Shown: positions 53,013-62,866, counted from the stretch's first letter. The stretch is 64,000 nucleotides of DNA from DATGLG01 sp035294245 (GCA_035294245.1 DATGLG010000025.1:111495-175494); one strand, 5' to 3'. Program-made: numbers and translations. Notes: generated by a model from the letters alone, not told the origin.

Positions 53013-54779
53013 TCAGATATCCGCGTAGCAATGGGTTTCGGCGCTAGCACCGGGATGGGTAACGGCCCCCTTGCAGGCGGGCCCCACCGTCTGCGCATAT
53101 TTCCAGAGCGTGCCGGCCTGGAAATCGTGGCGACGCGGCTTCCATTTCTTGCGGCGCCGGTCGAGCTCGGCTGCATCCAGCTCGACCTCGAGACTGCCCT
53201 TGACCGCGTCGATCTTGATCACATCGCCGTCCTCGAGGAGCGCAATGGGACCGCCCACCGCGGCCTCCGGCCCCACATGGCCGATGCAGAAGCCGCGCGT
53301 GCCGCCGGAGAAGCGTCCGTCGGTGATGAGCGCCACCTGCTCGCCAAGGCCCTGGCCGTAGATGGCGCTCGTGGTCGAGAGCATCTCGCGCATGCCGGGA
53401 CCGCCCTTGGGGCCTTCATAGCGGATGACCACGACCTCGCCGGGCTTGACCTTGCGCGCGAGCACGGCCTTGAGCGCGTCCTCCTCGCAATCGAAGCAGC
53501 GCGCCTTGCCGGTGAATTGCAGGCGCTTCATGCCCGCCACCTTCACGATGGCGCCTTCGGGGGCGAGATTGCCCTTGAGCCCGACGACGCCGCCCGTCTT
53601 GCTGAGGGGCGACTTGGTCGAATAGATCACGTCCTGGTCCTTCGGCACCACGACACCCTTAAGGTTCTCGGTGATGGTCTTGCCGGTGACGGTGATGCAA
53701 TCTCCATGGAGATAGCCACCGTCGAGGAGCGCCTTCATCAGGACGGGCACGCCGCCGACCTCGTAGAGATCCTTGGCCACGTATTTCCCCCCGGGCTTGA
53801 GATCGGCGATATAGGGCGTGCGGCGAAAAATCTTCGCGACATCGTCGAGGGTGAAGCGGATGCCCGCCTCATGCGCGATCGCCGGCAGATGCAGCCCCGC
53901 ATTGGTGGACCCGCCCGAGGCGGCCACGACCGTCGCTGCGTTCTCCAGCGCCCTGCGCGTGACGATGTCGCGCGGCCGAAGCTGCGTGGCGACGAGCGCC
54001 ATGACCGTGCGGCCCGCCGCCTCCGCATAGGCGTCGCGGCTCTCATAAGGGGCCGGCGGCATCGCCGAGCCCGGGAGCGCCAGCCCGATCGCCTCGGAGA
54101 CGCAGGCCATGGTGTTGGCGGTGAACTGGCCGCCGCAGGAGCCGGCGGAGGGACAGGCGGCGCATTCGAGCTCGTGGAGCTCCTCGGCTGTCATGCGGCC
54201 CGCGGCCCGGGCGCCCACGCCCTCGAAGACGTCGACGATGGTGACGTCGCGGCCCTTGAATCGGCCGGGCAGGATCGAGCCGCCATAGAGGAAGACCGAG
54301 GGCACGTTGAGGCGCACCATCGCCATCATCATCCCCGGCAACGACTTGTCGCAACCGGCGATGCCCACAAGGGCGTCGTAGCAATGGCCGCGCATGGTGA
54401 GCTCGACGGAATCGGCGATGACCTCGCGGCTGACGAGAGAGGCCTTCATCCCGGCATGGCCCATGGCGATGCCGTCGGTCACGGTGATGGTGGTGAACTC
54501 GCGCGGCGTGCCGCCGCCGGCCTTGACTCCCTGCTTCGCGACCTGCGCCTGGCGCGAGAGGGAGATATTGCAGGGCGCGGCCTCGTTCCAGGTCGTCGCG
54601 ACGCCGACGAGCGGGCGCGCGATATCCGCCTCGGTCAGGCCCATCGCGTAATAGAAGGCGCGATGAGGCGCGCTGGTATCGCCGACGCTGACATGGCGGC
54701 TCGGCAGCTTCGACTTGTCGATCTTGCTCCCGTCGCTCTTGCTGGTCTTCGCGGCTTTCTTCGTCCTGGCAGCAGCCAT
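53013..54779 (-). CDS. ilvD: Dihydroxy-acid dehydratase
   Basis: A 588-residue iron-sulfur dehydratase of branched-chain amino acid synthesis. Cluster cysteines are in TWNEAAPCN, GIAGCDKSLPGMMMA and CPSAGSCGGQFTANTM; LITDGRFSGGTRGFCIGHV is near the C-terminus. The N-terminal ~25 residues are a Lys/Ala-rich extension after the ATG at 54779. Related sugar-acid dehydratases share these motifs, but the pattern fits IlvD best. Confidence 0.95.
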   Translation of the reverse strand: MAAARTKKAAKTSKSDGSKIDKSKLPSRHVSVGDTSAPHRAFYYAMGLTEADIARPLVGVATTWNEAAPCNISLSRQAQVAKQGVKAGGGTPREFTTITVTDGIAMGHAGMKASLVSREVIADSVELTMRGHCYDALVGIAGCDKSLPGMMMAMVRLNVPSVFLYGGSILPGRFKGRDVTIVDVFEGVGARAAGRMTAEELHELECAACPSAGSCGGQFTANTMACVSEAIGLALPGSAMPPAPYESRDAYAEAAGRTVMALVATQLRPRDIVTRRALENAATVVAASGGSTNAGLHLPAIAHEAGIRFTLDDVAKIFRRTPYIADLKPGGKYVAKDLYEVGGVPVLMKALLDGGYLHGDCITVTGKTITENLKGVVVPKDQDVIYSTKSPLSKTGGVVGLKGNLAPEGAIVKVAGMKRLQFTGKARCFDCEEDALKAVLARKVKPGEVVVIRYEGPKGGPGMREMLSTTSAIYGQGLGEQVALITDGRFSGGTRGFCIGHVGPEAAVGGPIALLEDGDVIKIDAVKGSLEVELDAAELDRRRKKWKPRRHDFQAGTLWKYAQTVGPACKGAVTHPGASAETHCYADI

Positions 54780-54942
54780 CGGCGTTTCCTCGTTTCTCGT
54801 CCCGTGCGCGCGGGCGCTGGCGAATTGCCCTTCCCGCACGCATTTCACCGCGAGAGAATAGTGGCAGGCAAGGGCCTGTTCCAGCGCGAAAAACGCCGGC
54901 CACCCATGAGCGCGGCGAAGGCGGCGGCGATGCGGCGAGACC

Positions 54943-55725
54943 CTATTGCCGCGGCGTCTCCGGGATCGCGGTGGCCTTGACCGCCGTCTCGATCATCTCG
55001 GCGAGGAGATAGGCGATGCAGGCGTGGACGGTGTTGTCGTCGCGGACCATGTCGGCCTTGGAGGTGTCGGAGAAATCGATCACGCCGGTCTCACCCCATT
55101 CGTGCATGATGCCGTAGCGGTCGAAGAGCATGACCGAGCGGCTCTGGCTGATCCAGCGCATGTTGTCGCGATAGGGCTCCTCGTTGAGAGTGGTGGAGGT
55201 GTGCGGGCTGTACTGCATGTCCATGAGGATCACGTCGATGTCGTGCTTGTCGAGGATGTCGATGCCATCATTGATCGTCTGAGCGAAGCTGCCGAGATCA
55301 ACGCTCCGCACCGCATCGACGGTACCCGTCTGCCAGATCACCAGGGCGGGGCGCATCGCCACCACCTCGGTCGCGATGCGCCGCTCCATCTCCGCCGCGA
55401 GCTGGCCGCGCCGCGAGAGATTGGCGAGGGTGAATCGCCCATGGGGAAAGCGCGCCTCGAGCTCGTGGACGAGGCGCGCGGGATAAGCGGCGTCCGCCTG
55501 GGTCAGGCCGTAGCCCGCGGAGGAGCCCGACCCCATCACCACGATCGGCACCGGCTCGCCGGCCTTGAGCCGCGCCGCCACCTGCGGCATCGCGACATTG
55601 CTGTAGGACAGCTCGTCCGGCACCGCACACTGGGTCGCCAGATCCTGCCCCGCGCGGGCGCCCCCGCCGGCGAGCCCGACGGCCCCCGCCGCCAGCAGAA
55701 TCCCCAAATGCAGCAATCTTCTCAT
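54943..55725 (-). CDS. Periplasmic SGNH/GDSL-like hydrolase paired with OpgC-type gene
   Basis: A 260-residue exported protein: signal LLHLGILLAAGAVGLAGGGA, then an SGNH core. Block I is VVMGSGSSAGYGL with the nucleophile Ser. The block III region is IWQTGTVDA, where the usual Asn is replaced by Val. The C-terminal His is in NTVHACIAYLLAEM. SGNH proteins act as esterases or acyl carriers in envelope polysaccharide modification. It starts 31 bp after the OpgC-type acyltransferase gene, so the two probably act on the same acylated substrate. Confidence 0.85.
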   Translation of the reverse strand: MRRLLHLGILLAAGAVGLAGGGARAGQDLATQCAVPDELSYSNVAMPQVAARLKAGEPVPIVVMGSGSSAGYGLTQADAAYPARLVHELEARFPHGRFTLANLSRRGQLAAEMERRIATEVVAMRPALVIWQTGTVDAVRSVDLGSFAQTINDGIDILDKHDIDVILMDMQYSPHTSTTLNEEPYRDNMRWISQSRSVMLFDRYGIMHEWGETGVIDFSDTSKADMVRDDNTVHACIAYLLAEMIETAVKATAIPETPRQ

Positions 55726-55756
55726 TGCCCCCGCTCCCCCCTGGCCTGGACCCGGC

Positions 55757-56965
55757 TCATTCCCCACCCGCCATCTGCGCGCGTCCCTGCCGCGCCGCAG
55801 CCGCGGTCTGGCTCGCCCGCCGGTACCAGGCGATCAGATAGGCGAGCCCGATCATGATGGCGACCCCCGCCGCCGAGACCAGGACCTGCATGCCCAGGCT
55901 GTCATCCACCTCGACGAGGAAGAAATGGCTGGTGAAGGACAGCAGGATCCCGACGCAGAAGACATAGAGGGATTGCTGCCCGCAGCGAAGGATCGGCCGG
56001 CAGACACGCCAGCGTAGAAAGGCCGTGTGCGGCCGCACCAGCGTCACCGTGACGTAGGCGAGCGCCAGAAAGTGGGAGAGGCGCAGCGGGTCGAGATTGG
56101 TCTTGTTGATCGGATAGAGGATGGCGCCGAGCCAGGGCGGGGGGAAATGCCCCTGGAGCCGCGGCAGGTGCCAGGACAGCACGACGGCGAGGGCGAAGAG
56201 GAGATAGGCGCCGGCAACCGCGAGGAGCCAGGGCCGAGGCGGCACCGCCGGCTGCGGGCTGCCATGAACCCGGCCCAGAAGCGCGCCGATGACGAATAGG
56301 AACTGCCAGGCAAAGGGGTTGAAGAACCACACCTCGCCCGGCGGATAGCCGGGAAAGTTGATATGCGTCGCCTGGGTGAAGCCGTAGAGAAAAGCGGAGA
56401 TGGCGATGACCCAGGCGGGCCAGCGCTCGAGCGCCCATAGCACCACGGGAAAGACCAGCAGCAGCACGATATAGAGGGGCAGAATGTCGAGATTGACCGG
56501 CCGGAACTTAAGCAGGAGGCCTTGCACCAAGGTCGATTGCGGATCGTTGACGAGCTCGATGATCTGCATCTCCTCGGCGAAAAGAGGATTGTTGAAGCGC
56601 GCCGCCACATAGGCGATCTGCGCCGTGAAGATCATGAAAATGAAGATGTGAGCGACGTAGAGCTGCCAGCAGCGGCGCAGGATCTGCGCGGCCGCCAGGG
56701 GAAAGCCCGCGCGCCGCATCGTTCCGCCATAGGCGATCGCCGCCGAGTAGCCGGAGATGAAGATGAAGATCTCGGCGGCGTCGCTGAAGCCGTAATTCCG
56801 GACGGTTAGCCAGTTGTTGACGACATTGGACGGGATATGGTCGAGGAAGATGAAGATGAGGGCGAGGCCGCGGAAGAAGTCGAGGCGCAGATCGCGCTGC
56901 GCCGAGGGCGCGAGATCCGCCGGATCGACCGAGAAGAGCCGCTTGAACGACCACGTCCGCCGCAT
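55757..56965 (-). CDS. OpgC-type membrane acyltransferase
   Basis: A 402-residue protein with about ten hydrophobic segments and the OpgC domain opening RDLRLDFFRGLALIFIFLDH, then FSDAAEIFIFISGYSAAIAY. OpgC proteins add succinyl or similar groups to osmoregulated periplasmic glucans. The ATG at 56965 has GGAG nine bases upstream; an ATG at 56998 and a GTG at 57028 (4-bp overlap with valS) are alternatives. No glucan-synthase gene (opgG/opgH or ndvB) is in the window, so the acceptor is inferred. Confidence 0.88.
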   Translation of the reverse strand: MRRTWSFKRLFSVDPADLAPSAQRDLRLDFFRGLALIFIFLDHIPSNVVNNWLTVRNYGFSDAAEIFIFISGYSAAIAYGGTMRRAGFPLAAAQILRRCWQLYVAHIFIFMIFTAQIAYVAARFNNPLFAEEMQIIELVNDPQSTLVQGLLLKFRPVNLDILPLYIVLLLVFPVVLWALERWPAWVIAISAFLYGFTQATHINFPGYPPGEVWFFNPFAWQFLFVIGALLGRVHGSPQPAVPPRPWLLAVAGAYLLFALAVVLSWHLPRLQGHFPPPWLGAILYPINKTNLDPLRLSHFLALAYVTVTLVRPHTAFLRWRVCRPILRCGQQSLYVFCVGILLSFTSHFFLVEVDDSLGMQVLVSAAGVAIMIGLAYLIAWYRRASQTAAAARQGRAQMAGGE

Positions 56966-57024
56966 GCAACCCGCTCCATCCGCCTTGCTCGTCGTCATGC
57001 GGGGCCGCAGCGCGGCGGCGGCTC

Positions 57025-59682
57025 TCACGCGCCGACGAGCCGCGACAGCGCTTCCGAAAGCTTGTCCCGTGCCGCCGCCGCCTCTTGGGAGCGCTCGCGC
57101 TGCTCCTCCACGACCTCCTCCGGCGCCTTGGCGACGAAATCGCGATTGGCGAGCTTGCGCTCGATCTTCTCGACCTCACCCGCAAGCTTCGCCATCTCTT
57201 TCTCGAGTCGCGCGCGCTCCCTGGCGATGTCGATGACATCGGCGAGGGGCAGCACCAAGGTCGCCTCGTCGACGACCACCTGCACGGCCCCACGGGGTAT
57301 CGGCGCTTCCACCCCGGCCTCGATGCGCGAGAGCCGCGCCAGCCGCGCGATGAGCTCTCGATGGGTGTCGAGGCGCCGCCGCGTCGTCGGATTGGCGCCA
57401 CGCACCTCGACCGGGATGCGCGCTGCCGGCGGCACGTTCATCTCGGCGCGCACGGAGCGCAGCTCGCCGATGACGCGCACCAGCCAATTGATCTCGTCCC
57501 GCGCCGCCTGGTTGATGGTCTCGTCGCCGAGCGACGGCCAGGCCGCGGTGATGAGACGCGCGCCGCCGCGCTCTCCGAGCGCGCCATAGAGCTCCTCGGT
57601 GATGAAGGGCATCAGCGGGTGGAGATAGTGCAGGAGCTGGTCGAGCACCCAGGCGGCGGCGGCTTGCGTCTCTTGCTTGGCCGTCGCGTCGGCACCCGTC
57701 AGGATCGGCTTGGCGAGCTCGATATACCAGTCGCAGAAGCTGTTCCAGGTGAAGCGGTAGAGCAAGGCCGCGGCGTCGTTGAAGCGATAGGATTCGAGAG
57801 CCGTCGCCACCTTGCGGCCGAGCTCGGCAAGCTCGCCCACGATCCAGAGGTTGATCGTTTGACGGCAGTGCTCCGGCGCGAAGCTGGGCTCGGGCGCGCA
57901 GCCGTTCATCTGACAGAAGCGCGCAGCATTCCACAGCTTGGTGCAGAAATTGCGATAGCCCTCGATGCGGCCCTCCGAGAGCTTGATGTCGCGACCCTGG
58001 GCCGCCAGTGCGGCGAGCGTGAAGCGCAGCGCGTCGCAGCCATAGCTGTCGATGAGGTCGACAGGATCGAGCACGTTGCCCTTCGACTTCGACATCTTCT
58101 GGCCGTATTGGTCGCGCACGAGGGCGTGGATGTAGACATCACGAAAGGGCACCTCGCCATCCATGAAATGGAGCCCCATCATCATCATGCGCGCGACCCA
58201 GAAGAAGAGAATGTCGAAGCCGGTCACCAGCACGTCGCCGGGATAATAGCGCGCGAGCTCGGGCGTCTTCTCCGGCCAGCCCAGGGTCGAGAATGGCCAC
58301 AGCGCCGAGGAGAACCAGGTATCGAGCACGTCCTCGTCGCGCTTGAGGGGCACCTCATGGCCGTAATGGCGCGCCGCCGCCGCCTTCGCCTCCGCTTCGG
58401 TCATCTCGACGAAGATGCGGCCGTCGGGCGCGTACCAGGCCGGGATCTGATGACCCCACCAGATCTGGCGCGAAACGCACCAGGGCTGGATGTTGGTCAT
58501 CCAGTCGAAATAGACGCCCTCCCATTGCTTCGGCACGATGCGCGTGCGCCCGCTCTTGACCGCATCGATGGCCGGCTGCGCGAGGGTCTTGGCGTCGACG
58601 AACCACTGATCGGTGAGCCACGGCTCAATCACCTCGCCCGTACGGTCGCCATAGGGCAGCATCAGCACATGGTCCTCGACCTTCTCGAGGAGGCCGAGCG
58701 CCTCCATCGCGGCGACGACCTTGGCGCGCGCCTCCTCGCGGGCCAGGCCGCGATACGCGGCGGGGGCGTTCTCGTTGAGCCGCGCGTCGCGATCGAAGAT
58801 GTTGATCATGGGGAGGCGATGGCGCTTGCCAACCTCGAAATCGTTGAAGTCATGCGCCGGCGTGATCTTGACCGCGCCGCTGCCCTGAGTCGGATCGGCA
58901 TGGAGATCGGCGATGATGGGGATGCGCCGCCCGACGAGGGGCAGGATCGCATGGCGGCCCACGAGGGCCGCGTAGCGCGCGTCCTCCGGATGCACCGCGA
59001 CGGCCGTATCTCCCAGCATCGTCTCAGGGCGCGTGGTGGCGACGGTGATGAAGCGGGCCTCCTCGCCTTCGAGGGGGTATCGGAAATGCCAGAGCTTGCC
59101 CTTCACCTCGCGCGCCTGCACCTCGAGATCGGAGATGGCGGTGTGAAGCTTGGGGTCCCAATTGACAAGGCGCTTGTCGCGGTAGATCAGGCCCTGCTTA
59201 TAGAGGTCAACGAAGACCTTGCGCACCGCAAGCGAGAGCCCCTCGTCCATGGTGAAGCGCTCGCGCGCCCAATCGGCGGAGGCGCCGAGGCGGCGTAGCT
59301 GGCGCAGGATGGTGCCGCCGGACTGGGCGCGCCATTCCCATACGCGCTCAAGGAACTTCTCGCGGCCGAGGCGAAGCCGCGTCTCCTGCCGCGCCTCGAG
59401 CTGGCGCTCGACCACCATCTGGGTGGCGATTCCGGCATGGTCGGTGCCCGGCTGCCACAGCACGTCGCGTCCGCGCATGCGATGAAGGCGGATGAGGATG
59501 TCCTGGAGCGTGAAGGTGAGCGCATGGCCCATATGCAGGCTGCCCGTGACATTGGGCGGCGGCATCATGATCACATAGGGCCGGCGGCTCGAGGCGAGAT
59601 CGGCGTGGAAGGCGCCCGAGCGCTCCCAGAGCTCGTAGAGCCGGGCTTCCACCTCCCGAGGGCGATAGGTCTTCTCCAGCAT
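57025..59682 (-). CDS. valS: Valyl-tRNA synthetase
   Basis: An 885-residue class I synthetase: PPPNVTGSLHMGHALTFTLQ (HIGH motif HMGH), the editing-domain TTRPETMLGDTAVAVHP, KMSKSKGNVLDPVDLID, and a C-terminal coiled coil (~residues 815-880). The gene order popZ-like–valS is common in alphaproteobacteria. Confidence 0.97.
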   Translation of the reverse strand: MLEKTYRPREVEARLYELWERSGAFHADLASSRRPYVIMMPPPNVTGSLHMGHALTFTLQDILIRLHRMRGRDVLWQPGTDHAGIATQMVVERQLEARQETRLRLGREKFLERVWEWRAQSGGTILRQLRRLGASADWARERFTMDEGLSLAVRKVFVDLYKQGLIYRDKRLVNWDPKLHTAISDLEVQAREVKGKLWHFRYPLEGEEARFITVATTRPETMLGDTAVAVHPEDARYAALVGRHAILPLVGRRIPIIADLHADPTQGSGAVKITPAHDFNDFEVGKRHRLPMINIFDRDARLNENAPAAYRGLAREEARAKVVAAMEALGLLEKVEDHVLMLPYGDRTGEVIEPWLTDQWFVDAKTLAQPAIDAVKSGRTRIVPKQWEGVYFDWMTNIQPWCVSRQIWWGHQIPAWYAPDGRIFVEMTEAEAKAAAARHYGHEVPLKRDEDVLDTWFSSALWPFSTLGWPEKTPELARYYPGDVLVTGFDILFFWVARMMMMGLHFMDGEVPFRDVYIHALVRDQYGQKMSKSKGNVLDPVDLIDSYGCDALRFTLAALAAQGRDIKLSEGRIEGYRNFCTKLWNAARFCQMNGCAPEPSFAPEHCRQTINLWIVGELAELGRKVATALESYRFNDAAALLYRFTWNSFCDWYIELAKPILTGADATAKQETQAAAAWVLDQLLHYLHPLMPFITEELYGALGERGGARLITAAWPSLGDETINQAARDEINWLVRVIGELRSVRAEMNVPPAARIPVEVRGANPTTRRRLDTHRELIARLARLSRIEAGVEAPIPRGAVQVVVDEATLVLPLADVIDIARERARLEKEMAKLAGEVEKIERKLANRDFVAKAPEEVVEEQRERSQEAAAARDKLSEALSRLVGA

Positions 59683-59772
59683 GGCGCGCGCTGTCTCGAC
59701 TTGCTACGGACATATGAGGGAAAGGCGGCGGGGGCGCGGCTCCGCCCCACGGTGCCGCCAACCGATCGGACT

Positions 59773-60312
59773 TTAGCGGCCCTCGGCCCGGCGGACCAGC
59801 CTTTCGATCTCCTGGCGAACGAGGCGCTCGATGAGCTGCGGCAGGTATTTGTCCAGCCATTCGCGAAGAAGCGGGCGCAGCAGCTCCAGCACGAGATCCT
59901 CGATGGTGCGGTCGGAGCGCCCCAGGGGGATATCGCCCTTGGTCGACTCCTGCCGTCCGACGAGCTTGGCGAGCTCCGCCAGGCTGCTCACCGAGGCCGC
60001 CGCCGCGGGTTCCGAAATCAGCCCTTCCACCCCCGCTTGCGGCGCCGGCCCCTCCTCGGGCGCCGGCTCCTCGACCGGCCGCGCCGGCTCGCGTCGCGGC
60101 AGCGTCTCGAGGGGCGTCACCGTGCCGTCCTCCTGGACCACATCGGTCAGCTCGAGCACATCCTCCTTGATCGCGGCCTCCGCCGCGGCGGCGGGGCCCG
60201 GCGCCGGCGTCGCAGTCCCCTCGCCCTGCGCGCCACCCTCTTCGGAGATGATCCGGCGGATGGACGCCAGGATTTCCTCCATCGAGGGCTCTTGGCTTTT
60301 CGATTCGCTCAT
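59773..60312 (-). CDS. popZ: PopZ-like polar organizing protein (DUF2497)
   Basis: A 179-residue protein with the conserved N-terminal helix SMEEILASIRRIISEE, a Pro/Glu/Ala-rich middle (~residues 30-110) and the C-terminal oligomerisation helices TIEDLVLELLRPLLREWLDK with LPQLIERLVRQEIERLVRRA. PopZ assembles a polar scaffold that tethers the chromosome in Caulobacter. The ATG at 60312 is preferred over a GTG at 60339. Confidence 0.88.
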   Translation of the reverse strand: MSESKSQEPSMEEILASIRRIISEEGGAQGEGTATPAPGPAAAAEAAIKEDVLELTDVVQEDGTVTPLETLPRREPARPVEEPAPEEGPAPQAGVEGLISEPAAAASVSSLAELAKLVGRQESTKGDIPLGRSDRTIEDLVLELLRPLLREWLDKYLPQLIERLVRQEIERLVRRAEGR

Positions 60313-60411
60313 CGCCCACACTTCAGCTTGGATTGACACGCGGCTCCCGCGCCAGGAGCGCCGGAACGAAATTGCGTCACCATAACAAGATTTTGACAGT
60401 AGAGCGAGACG

Positions 60412-61866
60412 TTATTGACCGGTGCCGGCCCGGGGCGCCGGCGGACGGTTGGTCACCGTGTCCTGATCCTTGACCTCGGTGCCGAACCACTGGTCGCGCA
60501 CCTCGTTGTAATGGGCTGTGGGATCGAAATACGGCACCGGAAGCCGGAGATCGCGGGCGGTGAGATGGCCGATCGCGTTGAGCTCGTTATAAGCGGCGAC
60601 CGCAGCATCGTGGCGCGCCGTCGCCAGATTGACCTCCGCTTGCAGGAGAGCCTGCTCGGCGTTGAGCACGTCGAGCACCGTGCGCAGCCCAACTTGCTGC
60701 TCCTGGCGCGTGCCCTCCAAAGCGATCTTGTCGGCGGCGACGGTCGCCTCGAAGGAGGCGATCTGCGCGCGGGCGCTCTGCTCGTTCTCCCAGAAGGTCG
60801 TCGCGTCCTGGATGGCCTGGCGCTGCGACTGCTCGAGCTGCAGGCGCCGCTGATTGAGGACCTGCTTGGCCTGGCGCACCTGGGAATCGACAAGTCCTCC
60901 GGTATAGATCGGCACCGACAGGATCGCCTCGACGATCGCCTGCTCCGAGGTGTCGCTGGCGCTGAATTGCTGCTGCTGCTTCTGGGCCAAGCCCTGGATC
61001 GAGAGCGACGGAAGAAGGCCGCTGAACTGCACGTCTATATTGGCGCGCGCGGCACCCTCGTTGTAGTTGGCCACCAGGACGTTGGGATTCTCGCGCTGCG
61101 CCATGTGGCGCGCGTCCTCGCGGCTCGGCGGCAGCCCAGCCGGCTCGCCCGGGTCCTTGAGCTCGCCGGGGATGTCGCCGATGACGGTACGGTAATTGGC
61201 GCGGGCAACCTGCAGCTGGTTCTGCGCCTGGATGCGCCCGGCCTTGGCGGTCTCGAGGCTCGCCTCGGCCTGGGACACGTCGGTGCGCGTCACCTCGCCG
61301 ACCGCGAACTGGTCACGCGTCGCCTCGAGCTGGGTGGTCAGAACCTGCTCGTTGTTGACGTTGAGCTGGAGCACCGCCTGGGCAAGCACGACATTGATAT
61401 AGGCGGTCGCCGCGTTCAGCAGGGTCGTCTGCTCGACAAGCTGAAGATTGGCGCGCTCGGCGAGGACGGTGAACTCCGCCGCGCGCGTCTGCGCCGTGGT
61501 CTTGCCGCCCTGATAGAGGTTCTCGGTGATGGTGATCCCCGCAGCACCCGGCCAGCCGGTGATGGAGGGCTCCCCGGTGCGGGACGGAACCTGAGTCAAC
61601 CATTGCCGACCCGCCGCGCCATTGACCGTCACCGTGGGCCGCCAGCCGGAAAGCGCCTGGGCGACGCCCTCGTCCTGGGCACGCAGATTGGCGCGCTCGG
61701 CGAGGAGAGTGGGATTGTTTTGATAGGCGAGCGCCAGCGCATCCTGCAGGCTTTGCGCCTCAGCCGGCAGCGCGCCGCCGAGCCCCGCGAGCATCAGAGC
61801 CGCTGCGGCACCCTGCAAGGCCGTCCTGGCGATCCTCAATCTCGTCCGGATCCGCCGCTTCGTCAT
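60412..61866 (-). CDS. tolC: TolC family outer membrane efflux protein
   Basis: A 484-residue protein with a signal peptide (ALQGAAAALMLAGLGGALPAEAQ) and the duplicated helical TolC/OEP fold: QSLQDALALAYQNNPTLLAE, DVSQAEASLETAKAGRIQAQ and VGLRTVLDVLNAEQALLQAE. It forms the trimeric outer-membrane exit duct for efflux or type I secretion; inner-membrane partners are elsewhere. In-frame upstream sequence to 61980 overlaps the PCMT gene. Confidence 0.94.
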   Translation of the reverse strand: MTKRRIRTRLRIARTALQGAAAALMLAGLGGALPAEAQSLQDALALAYQNNPTLLAERANLRAQDEGVAQALSGWRPTVTVNGAAGRQWLTQVPSRTGEPSITGWPGAAGITITENLYQGGKTTAQTRAAEFTVLAERANLQLVEQTTLLNAATAYINVVLAQAVLQLNVNNEQVLTTQLEATRDQFAVGEVTRTDVSQAEASLETAKAGRIQAQNQLQVARANYRTVIGDIPGELKDPGEPAGLPPSREDARHMAQRENPNVLVANYNEGAARANIDVQFSGLLPSLSIQGLAQKQQQQFSASDTSEQAIVEAILSVPIYTGGLVDSQVRQAKQVLNQRRLQLEQSQRQAIQDATTFWENEQSARAQIASFEATVAADKIALEGTRQEQQVGLRTVLDVLNAEQALLQAEVNLATARHDAAVAAYNELNAIGHLTARDLRLPVPYFDPTAHYNEVRDQWFGTEVKDQDTVTNRPPAPRAGTGQ

Positions 61867-61912
61867 ATACCCCGCCCTGTCCCCTTTCCCCAGACGACGG
61901 GCCTCCGCCGCG

Positions 61913-62569
61913 CTAGAAAACGAATTCCCTCGGCACTGCGAATCCCGGCAGTGCATGCGTGGCCGCGTCATAAGGGGCACGGCTGCCGAGAATCCCGCTT
62001 TCGCGCCGCATCACCGTGATGCGGCCCACGGCACCGGCCGGCCGTACCACCGCAACGAGGCGCCCGCCTTCCGCGAGCTGATCGGTAATGGCACCCGGCA
62101 CCATCTCGACAGCGCCGCTCAAAAGAATGACGTCATAGGGCGCGCGCGCCGCATAGCCGGCGGTGAGCGTGCCTTCGACGATCCAGGCATTGCGGATGCC
62201 GAGATCGCGGAGGCGTCGAGCCGTCGCCTCCGCAACGGCGTGGTCGGCCTCGAGCCCGACGACATGGTGGCAGAGCCGCGCCAGGACCGCCGTGCCATAA
62301 CCGGTCCCGCAGCCGATGACGAGGCCTTTGTCGGTGCGACGTACCTCGGCAAGCTGCAGGAGCCGGGCCAGCACGACCGGCTCCATCAGGAACCGCCCGT
62401 TGCCCAGGGCGATGTCCTCGTCGACATAGGCGATGCCGCGCAACTGCTCGGGCACGAAGTCCTCACGCGGCAACTCGCCCATCGCCGAGAGTAAGGCCGG
62501 GTCGGTGATGTTGCTGGGCCGGAGCTGGCTTTCCACCATGTTGAGGCGCGCGGCAGCGAAATCGGGCAT
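61913..62569 (-). CDS. PCMT-like methyltransferase paralogue linked to tolC
   Basis: A 218-residue protein of the isoaspartate-methyltransferase family: MVESQLRPSNITDPALLSAM, PREDFVPEQLRGIAYVDEDI and SAM motif GLVIGCGTGYGTAVLARL. The loop that is GHGQTLSQP in the canonical pcm at 28839-29495 reads GNGRFLMEP here, losing the Ser. It is annotated as PCMT in many alphaproteobacteria, always beside tolC. The altered loop makes ordinary isoaspartate repair doubtful. Confidence 0.9.
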   Translation of the reverse strand: MPDFAAARLNMVESQLRPSNITDPALLSAMGELPREDFVPEQLRGIAYVDEDIALGNGRFLMEPVVLARLLQLAEVRRTDKGLVIGCGTGYGTAVLARLCHHVVGLEADHAVAEATARRLRDLGIRNAWIVEGTLTAGYAARAPYDVILLSGAVEMVPGAITDQLAEGGRLVAVVRPAGAVGRITVMRRESGILGSRAPYDAATHALPGFAVPREFVF

Positions 62570-62792
62570 GAGACCTTCGCGTGGCAAGACAATTCCGTGG
62601 CGACGAGGATACCTTGAATGCGGGCCTCTCGGCAGGCGACGCCCGGGCCGGCAGCCGTGGTATTTGACAGTGTCTTATACGTGTCGTGCCCGCGAAAGAC
62701 AACGCTCCGGCCCACGAAAACGCGGCTTGACCCTGCCGCGCCGCGACGCAAATATGTGCCGCCCTTGGGCCATCGGCCGCTCGGGGGCTCCC

Positions 62793-62866
62793 GGCCGGGT
62801 GGCAGAGTGGCCATGCAGGGGACTGCAAATCCCCGTACGTCGGTTCGATTCCGGCCCCGGCCTCCA
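62793..62866 (+). tRNA. tRNA-Cys (GCA)
   Basis: Cloverleaf with acceptor GGCCGGG/CCCGGCC, anticodon stem GGGGA/TCCCC around loop CTGCAAA (GCA), T-arm CGGTTCGATTCCG, discriminator T as expected for Cys, and encoded CCA. Confidence 0.97.

Noticed and set aside
52710..54980. 756-codon open frame opposite mlrC/ilvD
   Set aside because: It is a high-GC antisense shadow with no domain; similar long shadows lie opposite valS, tolC, the transporters and argS.
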